NCBI GenBank assembly: GCA_937895785.1
Contig: CALBKW010000092.1
Location: forward strand, 1 to 24,119
Direction of reading: 5' to 3'
DNA: 24,119 nt
Origin: an uncultured Candidatus Melainabacteria bacterium
Lineage (GTDB): Bacteria; Cyanobacteriota; Vampirovibrionia; Gastranaerophilales; Gastranaerophilaceae
Shown: positions 7,520 through 15,428 of the stretch, piece after piece
Position numbering within the stretch: the stretch's first letter is position 1
Layout: each line of letters opens with the position of its first letter
Notes under the pieces: generated by a model
Databases searched by the model: none
Seen by the model: only the letters and a program-made list of their open reading frames with translations
Told to the model about the DNA's origin: nothing
Translations under genes and position numbers: made by a program

Positions 7520-8410
7520 ATGAGTATGAAAGATTTATTATCAAAATTAGCAAATAAACAAAGTTTTGCAGGAGTATTGTTTATACTTCCAGCTTTGCTT
7601 GGAACGATTGTATTTATCATTATTCCAATAATTTGCTCTTTTGGTTTAAGCTTTGCAAAATGGGATTTACTTAACCCAATACAGTTTGTGGGGTTAGAAA
7701 ATTATAAAATAGTATTGACAGAACCCGTATTTGTAAAAATAATCATTAATACTTTTGTATACGCAATAGCAACCTCTGTATTTGGCGTAATAATACCTTT
7801 AATACTAGCTTGCATAATCAACAGCAAAATAAAAGGTGCTGACTTTTTTAAAACAGCGTACTTCTTACCGTTTGTAACTCCAATGATTGTAATTGGTATC
7901 ATCTGGGAATGGATTTTTGATCCTAACATCGGTTGCCTAAATCATTTATTGCATTTACACATAAACTGGCTGTATGACACAAATTTTGCAATGCCAGCGT
8001 TAATTATCGTGTCTGTATGGAAATTAATCGGTTACAATATGATTTTATTCTTAACTGGTTTAAGTACGATAAATCAAGAACTTTTAGAGGCATCTAAAAT
8101 TGATGGAGCAAACGCCTATAACACTTTCAAACACGTTACTATTCCGTTATTGTCACCAACGATATTTTTTGTAACTATAATTACAGCAATAACATCCTTC
8201 CAAGTGTTTGATTTAATTTATGTTATGACTCAAGGTGGACCTTTAGACAGTACTAACGTTCTTGTATATGCAATTTATAAAAATGCATTTGAATATTTCA
8301 ATGTAGGTAAAGCTAGCGCTCTTGCTTACGTTTTATTTGCTATAATATTTGTATTAACACTTATTCAGTGGAAATTGAAAAACAAACTTGTATATTTGGA
8401 GAAGGATTAA
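7520..8410 (+). CDS. Carbohydrate-type ABC transporter permease (MalF/UgpA family)
   Basis: Inner-membrane subunit of a binding-protein-dependent importer of the sugar or glycerol-phosphate type. Six hydrophobic segments are visible. The cytoplasmic EAA loop that docks with the ATPase reads EASKIDGANAYNTFKHVTIP (residues 190-209). At 296 residues it is the normal size of the first permease in such systems. A second permease, a binding protein and an ATPase normally lie beside it, and none is here. The start at 7520 lacks a clear ribosome site. The ATG two codons later (7526) is an alternative. Its stop overlaps the next gene's start (TAATG), implying translational coupling to the secreted 5'-nucleotidase. 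Substrate unknown. Confidence 0.88.
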   Translation: MSMKDLLSKLANKQSFAGVLFILPALLGTIVFIIIPIICSFGLSFAKWDLLNPIQFVGLENYKIVLTEPVFVKIIINTFVYAIATSVFGVIIPLILACIINSKIKGADFFKTAYFLPFVTPMIVIGIIWEWIFDPNIGCLNHLLHLHINWLYDTNFAMPALIIVSVWKLIGYNMILFLTGLSTINQELLEASKIDGANAYNTFKHVTIPLLSPTIFFVTIITAITSFQVFDLIYVMTQGGPLDSTNVLVYAIYKNAFEYFNVGKASALAYVLFAIIFVLTLIQWKLKNKLVYLEKD

Positions 8411-9783
8411 TGAAAAAATTATTTTTAGTTTTAGCAATTCTTATATTTGGAAACTTTGCTCTTGCAAGTGAAGTAATAATATTACACACAAGCGACACTC
8501 ACGGCAGAATTTCACCGATTGAATATAAGGGGCGAAAAAATGTTGCAGGTATTTCTCGACGTAGCACATACATTAACCAAATGCGTGCAACAAACAAAAA
8601 TGTCTTGCTTTTAGATAGTGGAGATGTTTTTCAAGGTTCTCTTTATTACAGACACGATTACGGAAAACTTAACGCAAAACTTTTAAGATATTTAAAATAT
8701 GATGCAATTACACTTGGAAACCACGAATTTGACAATGGTATAAGAGTTCTTAGACGTAATGTTAAAAACTCTAAAACTCAATTTTTATCAGCAAATGTTC
8801 ATTTCAATGATTATTATTTAAAAAAAGCAGTTAAACCATACATCACAAAAGAAATTGATGGCGAAAAATATTTAATAATCGGTGTCACAACCTCAGACTT
8901 AGCTAACCTGTCAGATACAAGCTATGCAAAAGTTACCAATGCAACCGAAGAAATAAAAAAAATAATTAAAACAGTTAAGTACGACCACTTAATAATTCTT
9001 TCTCACTGTGGACTTGATGAAGATAGAAAAATTGCAAAAGAAGTTCCAGAAATTGATTTAATCGTTGGCGGTCATAATCACTTTTTCTTTGAAACACCAA
9101 CTTATGTTGGAAAAACTCCAATCGTTCAAGACGGCGAATTTGGGGTAAGAGTTGGCGTTTTAGATTTCGATAAAAAATTAAAACATTATGTTCACACAAA
9201 CATAACACCTGATTTAAAAACAAACGCTAAAATCGACAAAATTATTGCTCAAACAGACAGACGAATTGCCCACTCAACAAAAAAGGTTATCGCAAAAACA
9301 AATGTAACCTTGATTGGTGATCAATACATAATTGAACATAATCAAACAAATTTGGGTAAATTGGTACTAATATCAATGACAAAAGCATTTCCTAACTATG
9401 ATGCAGTAATGACAAATTCAGGCTCTATCAGGGTTAATAGAAACATCAAAAACCAAGTAACCTACGGCGATGTTTTAGAAATTTTACCGTTTGAAAACAA
9501 AGTTGTTTTAGTTGAACTTCAAGGAAAATATTTGAAGGAAGCGCTACAAAAAGGTCAAACAACAACTCGAAGATATTTGCAATATCACTTAAATATTGAC
9601 AAAATTGATGATAATAAAATTTATAAAGTAATTACAAACGAATATATAGCAAATGGTAAAGATGGTTATGAACCCTTCTTACACGGCAAAATCGTGAAAG
9701 TTTCTAAGCATTCCCAAACAAAATTATTCTGTGATTTATTACAAAGCCTAAAAACAATTACAAACGATAATATTAAGTTTTAG
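8410..9783 (+). CDS. Secreted 5'-nucleotidase / cyclic phosphodiesterase (UshA/CpdB-like)
   Basis: Metallophosphoesterase exported by a signal peptide (residues 1-19, MKKLFLVLAILIFGNFALA, cleaved before Ser20) and expected to dephosphorylate nucleotides outside the cytoplasm. Metal ligands follow the family order: D29 and H31 in TSDTHGRI, D72 in DSGDVFQG, N104-H105 in LGNHEFDNG, H199 in LSHCG, H222 and H224 in VGGHNHFF. The 5'-nucleotidase C-terminal domain starts near TNLGKLV and contains TNSGSIR and YGDVLEILPFEN. The start at 8410 is chosen over an upstream in-frame start at 8368. It has GAAGGA just before it and begins exactly at the signal peptide. It overlaps the permease stop by one base. 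At 457 residues it is shorter than E. coli UshA. Nucleosides released could be taken up by the CNT transporter at the left edge (inference). Confidence 0.93.
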   Translation: MKKLFLVLAILIFGNFALASEVIILHTSDTHGRISPIEYKGRKNVAGISRRSTYINQMRATNKNVLLLDSGDVFQGSLYYRHDYGKLNAKLLRYLKYDAITLGNHEFDNGIRVLRRNVKNSKTQFLSANVHFNDYYLKKAVKPYITKEIDGEKYLIIGVTTSDLANLSDTSYAKVTNATEEIKKIIKTVKYDHLIILSHCGLDEDRKIAKEVPEIDLIVGGHNHFFFETPTYVGKTPIVQDGEFGVRVGVLDFDKKLKHYVHTNITPDLKTNAKIDKIIAQTDRRIAHSTKKVIAKTNVTLIGDQYIIEHNQTNLGKLVLISMTKAFPNYDAVMTNSGSIRVNRNIKNQVTYGDVLEILPFENKVVLVELQGKYLKEALQKGQTTTRRYLQYHLNIDKIDDNKIYKVITNEYIANGKDGYEPFLHGKIVKVSKHSQTKLFCDLLQSLKTITNDNIKF

Positions 9784-9791
9784 CAATGTCT

Positions 9792-9819
9792 TTGTATTTC
9801 CATATCTTTATAATATAAT
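9792..9819 (+). promoter_or_regulatory. Candidate sigma70-type promoter of the mur operon
   Basis: TTGTAT (9792-9797), a 16-base spacer and a perfect TATAAT (9814-9819) lie about 33 bases before the murC start, just after the upstream gene's stop. Confidence 0.6.
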
Positions 9820-9852
9820 TATCTTGTAATTAATAATTAACGGGTAGTTGAA

Positions 9853-11211
9853 GTGGAAAAAGAAAAATATCATTTTATCGCCATTGGCGGAATTGGAATG
9901 AGCGGACTTGCAAAATATTTGCTACAAGAAGGTTTTGAAGTTTCTGGCTCAGATATTAATGACAGTAAATATATTGATGAAATTAGAAATTTAGGCGCAA
10001 AAGTTTATATCGGACACGACGAAAAAAATGTTCCTGACAAATGCGTAGTTGTTGCAAGTTCTGCAATCAGAGAAAGCAACCCTGAAATACAAAAAGCAAA
10101 AAAACTTGGATTACCTATTTTACACCGTTCTGATGTACTAAAAACTCTTTCAGAACGTTCAAAATGCTTTATCGGTTACGCAGGAACTCACGGCAAAACA
10201 ACAACAAGCGGTCTTTCTTCTTATGTAATGGAGAAAGCTGGTTTAGAGCCATCATACGTTGTTGGCGGTATTATTCCTGAACTTCACACCAACGCTAATT
10301 ATAAAACTGACAAATATTTTATTGCAGAACTTGATGAAAGTGATGGCACAATTGTCAAATATAACCCTCAAATTTTGGTTATCAACAATTTAGAAGCAGA
10401 CCATTTAGATTTCTACAAAAACGGTTTGGACTCTCTTGTTGAAACATTTGAACAACTTTTATCAAAATTTGACGGTACACAAAAAGTTTTAATAAACAAT
10501 GATTCAGCAGGTAATTTAAAACTAAAAGGCTATAATTTCATTACTTTTGGCTTAAATGATGCAGATTATGTTGCGAAAAACATTGATTTAACCCCAACAG
10601 GAAGCTCTTTTGATGTTTATTACAAAGGTAAAAAATTAACATCAATGCAAATCAAATTGTTAGGCAAACACAATGTATCTAACGCTTTAGGTGTATTAGC
10701 AAGTTTACATCAAGCTGGTGTAGATTTAGAAAAAGTTGTTAAACACTTTGCTACTTTTACTGGTATGGGCAGACGTTTTCAACACGTTGGAGATGTTAAC
10801 GGTGCTGTAATTTATGACGATTATGCACACCATCCAACAGAAATTAAAGCTACACTTTCTGCTTTAACAGAATTTCCCGACAAGCACGTTATTGCAGTAT
10901 TTCAACCTCACAGATACACTCGCTTAAAATCTTTATGGAATGACTTTGTTGATGCGTTTGAAAATGTACCTCAAGTTGTTGTTACTGATATTTATGCTGC
11001 ATCGGAAGACCCAATTGAAGGTATTTCATCTGAAAACTTTATCAAAGATTTGAAAAAACATTGCACAAATTCTGAATACATTTCAGGCTCAATGAAAGAT
11101 GTTGCAGAAAAAATTTATCCACAACTTAAAAAAGATGATATTTTGGTTGGTTTAGGCGCAGGAACTATTACGGAACTTGGCAAAGAACTTTTAAAACTTG
11201 CAGGTAAATAA
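9853..11211 (+). CDS. murC: UDP-N-acetylmuramate--L-alanine ligase
   Basis: Cytosolic Mur ligase that adds L-Ala to UDP-MurNAc using ATP, the first peptide-forming step of peptidoglycan synthesis. The N-terminal nucleotide-sugar fold begins HFIAIGGIGMSGLAKYL. The ATP loop is GTHGKTTT (111-118). The ELDESDGT segment, NNLEADHLDFY and the C-terminal domain motif YDDYAHHPTEIKA are all intact. The 452-residue length is typical. The start is GTG: no ATG occurs before the glycine-rich loop, and a weak GGGT lies about 8 bases upstream. It heads a compact operon with murB (2-base gap), ddl, ftsQ and nadE. Confidence 0.97.
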   Translation: MEKEKYHFIAIGGIGMSGLAKYLLQEGFEVSGSDINDSKYIDEIRNLGAKVYIGHDEKNVPDKCVVVASSAIRESNPEIQKAKKLGLPILHRSDVLKTLSERSKCFIGYAGTHGKTTTSGLSSYVMEKAGLEPSYVVGGIIPELHTNANYKTDKYFIAELDESDGTIVKYNPQILVINNLEADHLDFYKNGLDSLVETFEQLLSKFDGTQKVLINNDSAGNLKLKGYNFITFGLNDADYVAKNIDLTPTGSSFDVYYKGKKLTSMQIKLLGKHNVSNALGVLASLHQAGVDLEKVVKHFATFTGMGRRFQHVGDVNGAVIYDDYAHHPTEIKATLSALTEFPDKHVIAVFQPHRYTRLKSLWNDFVDAFENVPQVVVTDIYAASEDPIEGISSENFIKDLKKHCTNSEYISGSMKDVAEKIYPQLKKDDILVGLGAGTITELGKELLKLAGK

Positions 11212-11213
11212 GA

Positions 11214-12119
11214 ATGAACATTGAAGTTAGAGAAAATTTTGATGCAAAAAATTTAACTTCATTCAAAGTTAGCGGTCTAATTGAGCGCGCTTATTTTCCT
11301 AAAAATGTTAATGAATTAATAGAAGTATTAAAAACGGTTAAAAAACCTATTGTTCTTGGCAATTGTTCAAATGTTTTGCTTTCATCTTGTGGCATTAGTG
11401 GTGACGTTATTTTTACTCAAAAATGTAACGCAATAAATATTGACGATAAAAAAGTTTACGCAGAATGTGGTTTAAAAGGTCCAATGGCCTCAAACGAGGT
11501 CTTAAAACACTCTCTTAGCGGTTTTGAATTTATGATTGGCTTTCCTGGGTCAATTGGTGGCGAAGTTTATATGAACGCATCAGCTAAAGAACAAGCCATA
11601 AGCGACCATTTGTCCAGTGTTCAAGTATTTGATTTAGATAAAAAAGAAGTTTTAACACTTACAAAAGAAAAACTTGAATTTGGTTACAGAAACTCTATTT
11701 GCCAAAGAAAAAATTACATTGTTTTATCGGCAGAATTTGAGTTAGAAAAGAAATCTCAAGATGAAATTAAAGAAAGAATGGATTTTAACTTAACATTCAG
11801 AAAAAATCATCAACCTTCTTTAACTTTACCTAATTGTGGAAGTGTGTTTAAAAATCCAGAAAACAATTCTGCAGGAAGACTCTTAGATAGCATTGGAGCA
11901 AAAGAGTTAACCGTTGGTGGTGCAAAAGTTTGGGAAAACCATGCAAACTTTATTATCAATTATAACAGCGCAACATCTGAGGATATTCTAAATTTGATGT
12001 TGTTGATGTACAATAAAGTTAATGAAAAATATGATATAAAACTAAATCCCGAAGTAGTTTATTTGGGTAATAATTCGGAAATCGAGGAAAAAATATGGAA
12101 AACATTAAAGCAAAAATAG
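11214..12119 (+). CDS. murB: UDP-N-acetylenolpyruvoylglucosamine reductase
   Basis: FAD-dependent enzyme that reduces UDP-GlcNAc-enolpyruvate to UDP-MurNAc with NADPH. The FAD-binding region has VLGNCSNVL (47-55) and GFPGSIGGEVYMNA (109-122). The substrate-binding YRNS is at 158-161. The proton-donor Ser210 lies in PNCGSVFKNP, and the conserved Glu280 is in LNPEVVYLG. The missing Y-loop insert and the 301-residue length mark the short type II form. It starts 2 bases after murC and its last 25 bases overlap ddl, so the genes are translated together. Confidence 0.96.
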   Translation: MNIEVRENFDAKNLTSFKVSGLIERAYFPKNVNELIEVLKTVKKPIVLGNCSNVLLSSCGISGDVIFTQKCNAINIDDKKVYAECGLKGPMASNEVLKHSLSGFEFMIGFPGSIGGEVYMNASAKEQAISDHLSSVQVFDLDKKEVLTLTKEKLEFGYRNSICQRKNYIVLSAEFELEKKSQDEIKERMDFNLTFRKNHQPSLTLPNCGSVFKNPENNSAGRLLDSIGAKELTVGGAKVWENHANFIINYNSATSEDILNLMLLMYNKVNEKYDIKLNPEVVYLGNNSEIEEKIWKTLKQK

Positions 12120-13045
12120 ATAAAAACGCTCGCATTGGTGTACTTTGTGGCGGTATGTCTTCAGAAAAAGATGTTTCACTGCGCTCAGGCAAGAACTGTT
12201 TTGAAGCATTAAAAAGATTAGGCTACAACAACGCAGAATTAGTAGTTGTGGACGAAAATATTTCAGAAACACTTAAAGAAAAGAAAATTGAATACGCATA
12301 CATAGCTCTTCACGGCAAATACGGCGAAGACGGCTGTATTCAAGGCTTATTAGAAATTTTAAAAATACCTTACACTGGTTGTGGTGTAATGGCATCTTCA
12401 ATTTGTATGAATAAAGAATACACTAAACGTATCCTTTCAACTTGCCCTGAAATTCCATTAGTAAAATCAGCATTCGTACAAAAAGGCGATAACTTACAAG
12501 AAAAAGTTTACGGCTTGAAGTACCCTCTAATTACAAAGCCTGTTTGTGAAGGTTCAAGTTTTGGAATGACAAAGGTTAACAAACCAGAAGAACTTGAAAA
12601 AGCATACGAAGAAGCTATAAAATTCAACAGCGATGTTTTAATCGAAGAATTTATTGATGGTTTTTTTGTAACTGTTGGCGTTTTAGAAAACGAAGGTAAA
12701 ACTTTTGCTACCGAAATTCTTGAAATCCGTCCAAAAACTGAATGGTACGACTTTGAAGCTAAGTATACACAAGGTATGTCAGAATTTATTTTACCAGCAA
12801 ACTTAGACGAAAAAACAACAAATATGATTAAAGATGTTGCTGTACAAGCACATTTGACAGCGGGTTGCAGTGGTGTTTCAAGAGTTGATTTCATGATTAT
12901 GGACAACAAACCTTATTTCTTAGAAATTAACACAAGCCCAGGAATGACAGATGTAAGCGACTTGCCAGCTCAAGCAAAAGCTATGGGCATTGATTATGAC
13001 AACTTAGTATTACTTATTTTAAACAGCGCAGGATTAAATAAATAA
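12095..13045 (+). CDS. ddl: D-alanine--D-alanine ligase
   Basis: ATP-grasp ligase that makes the D-Ala-D-Ala dipeptide for the peptidoglycan stem. Motifs are GVLCGGMSSEKDVSLRSG near the N-terminus, LHGKYGEDGCIQGLLE (72-87), the ATP-binding loop CEGSSFGMTKV (151-161), and the C-terminal RVDFMIMD and FLEINTSPGMT. A Tyr is kept in EAKY (residue 224), the position that favours D-Ala over D-lactate in this family, so a vancomycin-resistance type ligase is unlikely. GAGGAAA gives a good ribosome site inside the end of murB. The gene overlaps murB by 25 bases and ftsQ by one base. Confidence 0.97.
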   Translation: MENIKAKIDKNARIGVLCGGMSSEKDVSLRSGKNCFEALKRLGYNNAELVVVDENISETLKEKKIEYAYIALHGKYGEDGCIQGLLEILKIPYTGCGVMASSICMNKEYTKRILSTCPEIPLVKSAFVQKGDNLQEKVYGLKYPLITKPVCEGSSFGMTKVNKPEELEKAYEEAIKFNSDVLIEEFIDGFFVTVGVLENEGKTFATEILEIRPKTEWYDFEAKYTQGMSEFILPANLDEKTTNMIKDVAVQAHLTAGCSGVSRVDFMIMDNKPYFLEINTSPGMTDVSDLPAQAKAMGIDYDNLVLLILNSAGLNK

Positions 13046-13917
13046 TGGCTAACGAAGAAAACGAGTTAGATGATGAACTTAATATCGAGCATATAAAAAC
13101 TCGCATAAGACGTAATAAACAGGAACGACATGTCCGTAAAACAAACATGTGGATGCGCCGTTTAAGAATGCTTTTGCGTTTTTTGTTCATCTTAGCCCTA
13201 ATGTTTCTTTGTTATAAATTAATTAGAATGCACCAATGGTACATGTCACCAAAAGCTTTTGATTCTGCTGATAGTCCGTATTTGGAAATTACAAATAACA
13301 AAATTGTTCCCAAATATTATATTATTGCGGCTCTTAGAAAATCTGAAGTTCCCAAAGTTCCAATTTATATGTATAGAACTGACGAGATAGAAGAAAATTT
13401 AAAATCTCTACCTCCGGTTGAAAACGTATACATTCGTAGATTTTGGTTCCCTGCAAGATTACAAATTATCATTCAAGAAGATACACCTCTAATCACAATT
13501 GCTCCAGATGAAAAAGTTGAACCAATTGCGTTCTTCACTAAAACGGGAAAACTTATTGGACGTGATTATCTTCCTTTAGATAAATCCTTCAAAACAATCA
13601 AAGTTCTGACTTATGGAACAAAAGGTGATGACTACAGACATTGGGATATAGCAAAAATTGAACTAATTGAAAAGTTGGCAAAAACTGTAAAATTAGGAAC
13701 AAAAGTGCCATTAGAATATATTGATTTAAGAACTCCAAACGATGTTTATATTCAATTGAAAGATATAAGAATACGTCTTGGAGAACTTGATGATACTGCA
13801 CCTGACAGGGCTAAACGTTTACCTTCAATTATGCCACAGGTGCAAACTTTAGACAAAAAAATCAAATACATTGATTTACGTTGGAAAGATACTAACTACA
13901 TTAAGCTAGACGAATAG
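13045..13917 (+). CDS. ftsQ: Cell division protein FtsQ/DivIB
   Basis: Single-pass membrane protein that links early and late divisome components at the septum. A basic, Arg-rich cytoplasmic tail (about residues 16-42) precedes one transmembrane helix (about 43-60). A POTRA-like region follows (YIIAALRKSEVPKVPIYMYR, then SLPPVENVYIRRFWFPARL) with IIIQEDTPL, which is the FtsQ pattern. The usual family length is matched at 290 residues. The call is supported by position directly after murB and ddl, as in many bacteria. Start and ddl stop share one base (TAATG). ftsA and ftsZ, often next, are not here. FtsQ proteins diverge quickly, so the name rests on topology plus context. Confidence 0.87.
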   Translation: MANEENELDDELNIEHIKTRIRRNKQERHVRKTNMWMRRLRMLLRFLFILALMFLCYKLIRMHQWYMSPKAFDSADSPYLEITNNKIVPKYYIIAALRKSEVPKVPIYMYRTDEIEENLKSLPPVENVYIRRFWFPARLQIIIQEDTPLITIAPDEKVEPIAFFTKTGKLIGRDYLPLDKSFKTIKVLTYGTKGDDYRHWDIAKIELIEKLAKTVKLGTKVPLEYIDLRTPNDVYIQLKDIRIRLGELDDTAPDRAKRLPSIMPQVQTLDKKIKYIDLRWKDTNYIKLDE

Positions 13918-13935
13918 TAAGGACGGTGGGAAATT

Positions 13936-15333
13936 ATGGACATTAAACTAGCACAAATCAGATACAGAAATGCAAATTTTGAATTTAACTACGAAAATAT
14001 TACAAAAAACTTTGACTCAAACGCGGATTTAATGATTTATCCTGAATTTGAAGCAAATACATTGATGAATTTTGATAGCAATTACCAAAAACAAAAAGGA
14101 GAATTATTCAATAAACTTTGCAATAATTTTTCTAAAAATACTGTTTTAATTGGCAAAACATTAATCAAAGACGGTAAAAAATATGATTTAACCGACGGTT
14201 TTTTCGATTGTTGCGGTAAAAAAGTTTATGTATCAAATGAATACAAAGACAACATAAAATGTGATTTATACGTTTTGGTTAAAAACAGCTATTATGCAAT
14301 GAAATCGCACAAAGAATTTATTGAAAACACTGTGACAACAACAGATTTCATCTACGCAAATTCAATTATGCTAAACGATGAAGAAGTTTATGCTGGTCAA
14401 AGTTTTGCAAAAAATTCTAAAAACGAATTAGTTTTAGACTTACCTCTTTTAGAAGAAGCTGTTGCAGATGTTAATTTTTCAAAAAAAGTTGAATATAAAG
14501 AACTTGTGCAAGAAGAAGAAATTTATAACGTTACAACTTACGCTTTAAAAGAATACTGCGACATTTGCGGATTCAAACAAGTTGTTTTAGGGCTTTCTGG
14601 CGGTATTGATTCAGCACTTGTTGCAACTCTTGCAACAAAAGCTTTAGGTGCCGAAAACGTTAAAACTATAATGTTACCTAGCAAATATTCCTCATCAGGA
14701 AGCATTACAGATGCAGAAAAATTAGCAAAAACTTTAGGTATTGATAACGGCACAGTTCCTATCAAATCATTGTTCGACAATTTTATGGAAAACGTTGCAA
14801 AAGAAAATAAAATGGATTTAGCAGAAGAAAACCTACAATCACGTCTTAGAGGCGTAATTTTAATGTTCTTCTCTAACCGTGAAAACAGATTACTTTTATC
14901 TACAGGCAACAAGTCTGAAGTAGCTTGCGGTTATGGTACATTATACGGCGATATGTGTGGTGGCTTTAACCCAATTGCGGATTTAACAAAAACCAATGTT
15001 TACAAATTATCAAACTGGATTAACAGAAACGGTGAAATTATCCCACAAGAAATTATTGATAAAGCACCATCTGCAGAACTTCGTCCAAACCAAAAAGACC
15101 AAGATTCTTTACCAGAATACGCAATTCTTGACGGAATTATTGAAGATTATATTGAAAACCAAATGTCTTATGAAGACTTAACTTCAAAATACGATAAACA
15201 AACTGTGGATAAGACTTTAAAATTAATTTATAGAGCTCAATTTAAACGTAATCAAGGTTGTATGGGTGTTCGTTTAACAGAAAATGCTTTCTGCGCAAAC
15301 GTCAAATTACCTGTTCTACAAAAATGCTACTAA
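13936..15333 (+). CDS. nadE: NAD+ synthetase with shortened, probably inactive glutaminase-like domain
   Basis: Converts deamido-NAD+ to NAD+ with ATP. The synthetase domain is complete: PP-loop LSGGIDSALVATLA (SGGIDS at 221-226), STGNKSEVACGYGTLYGD, and KAPSAELRPNQKDQDSLP. The N-terminal domain is of the nitrilase type found in glutamine-dependent enzymes and keeps the Glu (YPEF, E37). It is only about 200 residues, against roughly 270 usually. The segments that carry the catalytic Lys and Cys (normally near LPNYGVFDE and ICEDxW) are missing: GFFDCCGKKVYVSNEY runs almost directly into CDLYVLVKNSYY. Cys109 lies just before the strand after the usual nucleophile site and is unlikely to replace it. 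The enzyme probably uses free ammonia or another partner's ammonia (inference). It starts 18 bases after ftsQ with a G-rich ribosome site. Confidence 0.93.
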   Translation: MDIKLAQIRYRNANFEFNYENITKNFDSNADLMIYPEFEANTLMNFDSNYQKQKGELFNKLCNNFSKNTVLIGKTLIKDGKKYDLTDGFFDCCGKKVYVSNEYKDNIKCDLYVLVKNSYYAMKSHKEFIENTVTTTDFIYANSIMLNDEEVYAGQSFAKNSKNELVLDLPLLEEAVADVNFSKKVEYKELVQEEEIYNVTTYALKEYCDICGFKQVVLGLSGGIDSALVATLATKALGAENVKTIMLPSKYSSSGSITDAEKLAKTLGIDNGTVPIKSLFDNFMENVAKENKMDLAEENLQSRLRGVILMFFSNRENRLLLSTGNKSEVACGYGTLYGDMCGGFNPIADLTKTNVYKLSNWINRNGEIIPQEIIDKAPSAELRPNQKDQDSLPEYAILDGIIEDYIENQMSYEDLTSKYDKQTVDKTLKLIYRAQFKRNQGCMGVRLTENAFCANVKLPVLQKCY

Positions 15334-15361
15334 ATATTTTGTAAAATATAATATGAATTAT

Positions 15362-15390
15362 TTGTATTTTTGTCACTAAAGTATTACAAT
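15362..15390 (+). promoter_or_regulatory. Candidate promoter of the DAACS symporter gene
   Basis: TTGTAT (15362-15367), exactly 17 bases, then TACAAT (15385-15390), 38 bases before the start codon. The match to sigma70 consensus is fair at both boxes. Confidence 0.5.
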
Positions 15391-15428
15391 TATCACAAAT
15401 AAGAAAGACAAAAAGGGATATCTCAAAT

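Noticed and set aside
8368..8409. In-frame upstream start for the 5'-nucleotidase
   Set aside because: It would put 14 polar residues before a typical signal peptide and lies inside the permease gene. The ATG at 8410 has GAAGGA and begins the signal peptide.
12095..13045. Possible glycopeptide-resistance (D-Ala-D-Lac) ligase
   Set aside because: The EAKY Tyr typical of D-Ala-D-Ala ligases is retained and the gene sits in the core mur operon with no van-type neighbours.
15334..15349. Palindrome ATATTTT/AAAATAT after nadE as terminator
   Set aside because: It is purely AT with a two-base centre and no U-run, too weak to stop transcription and expected by chance in AT-rich DNA.
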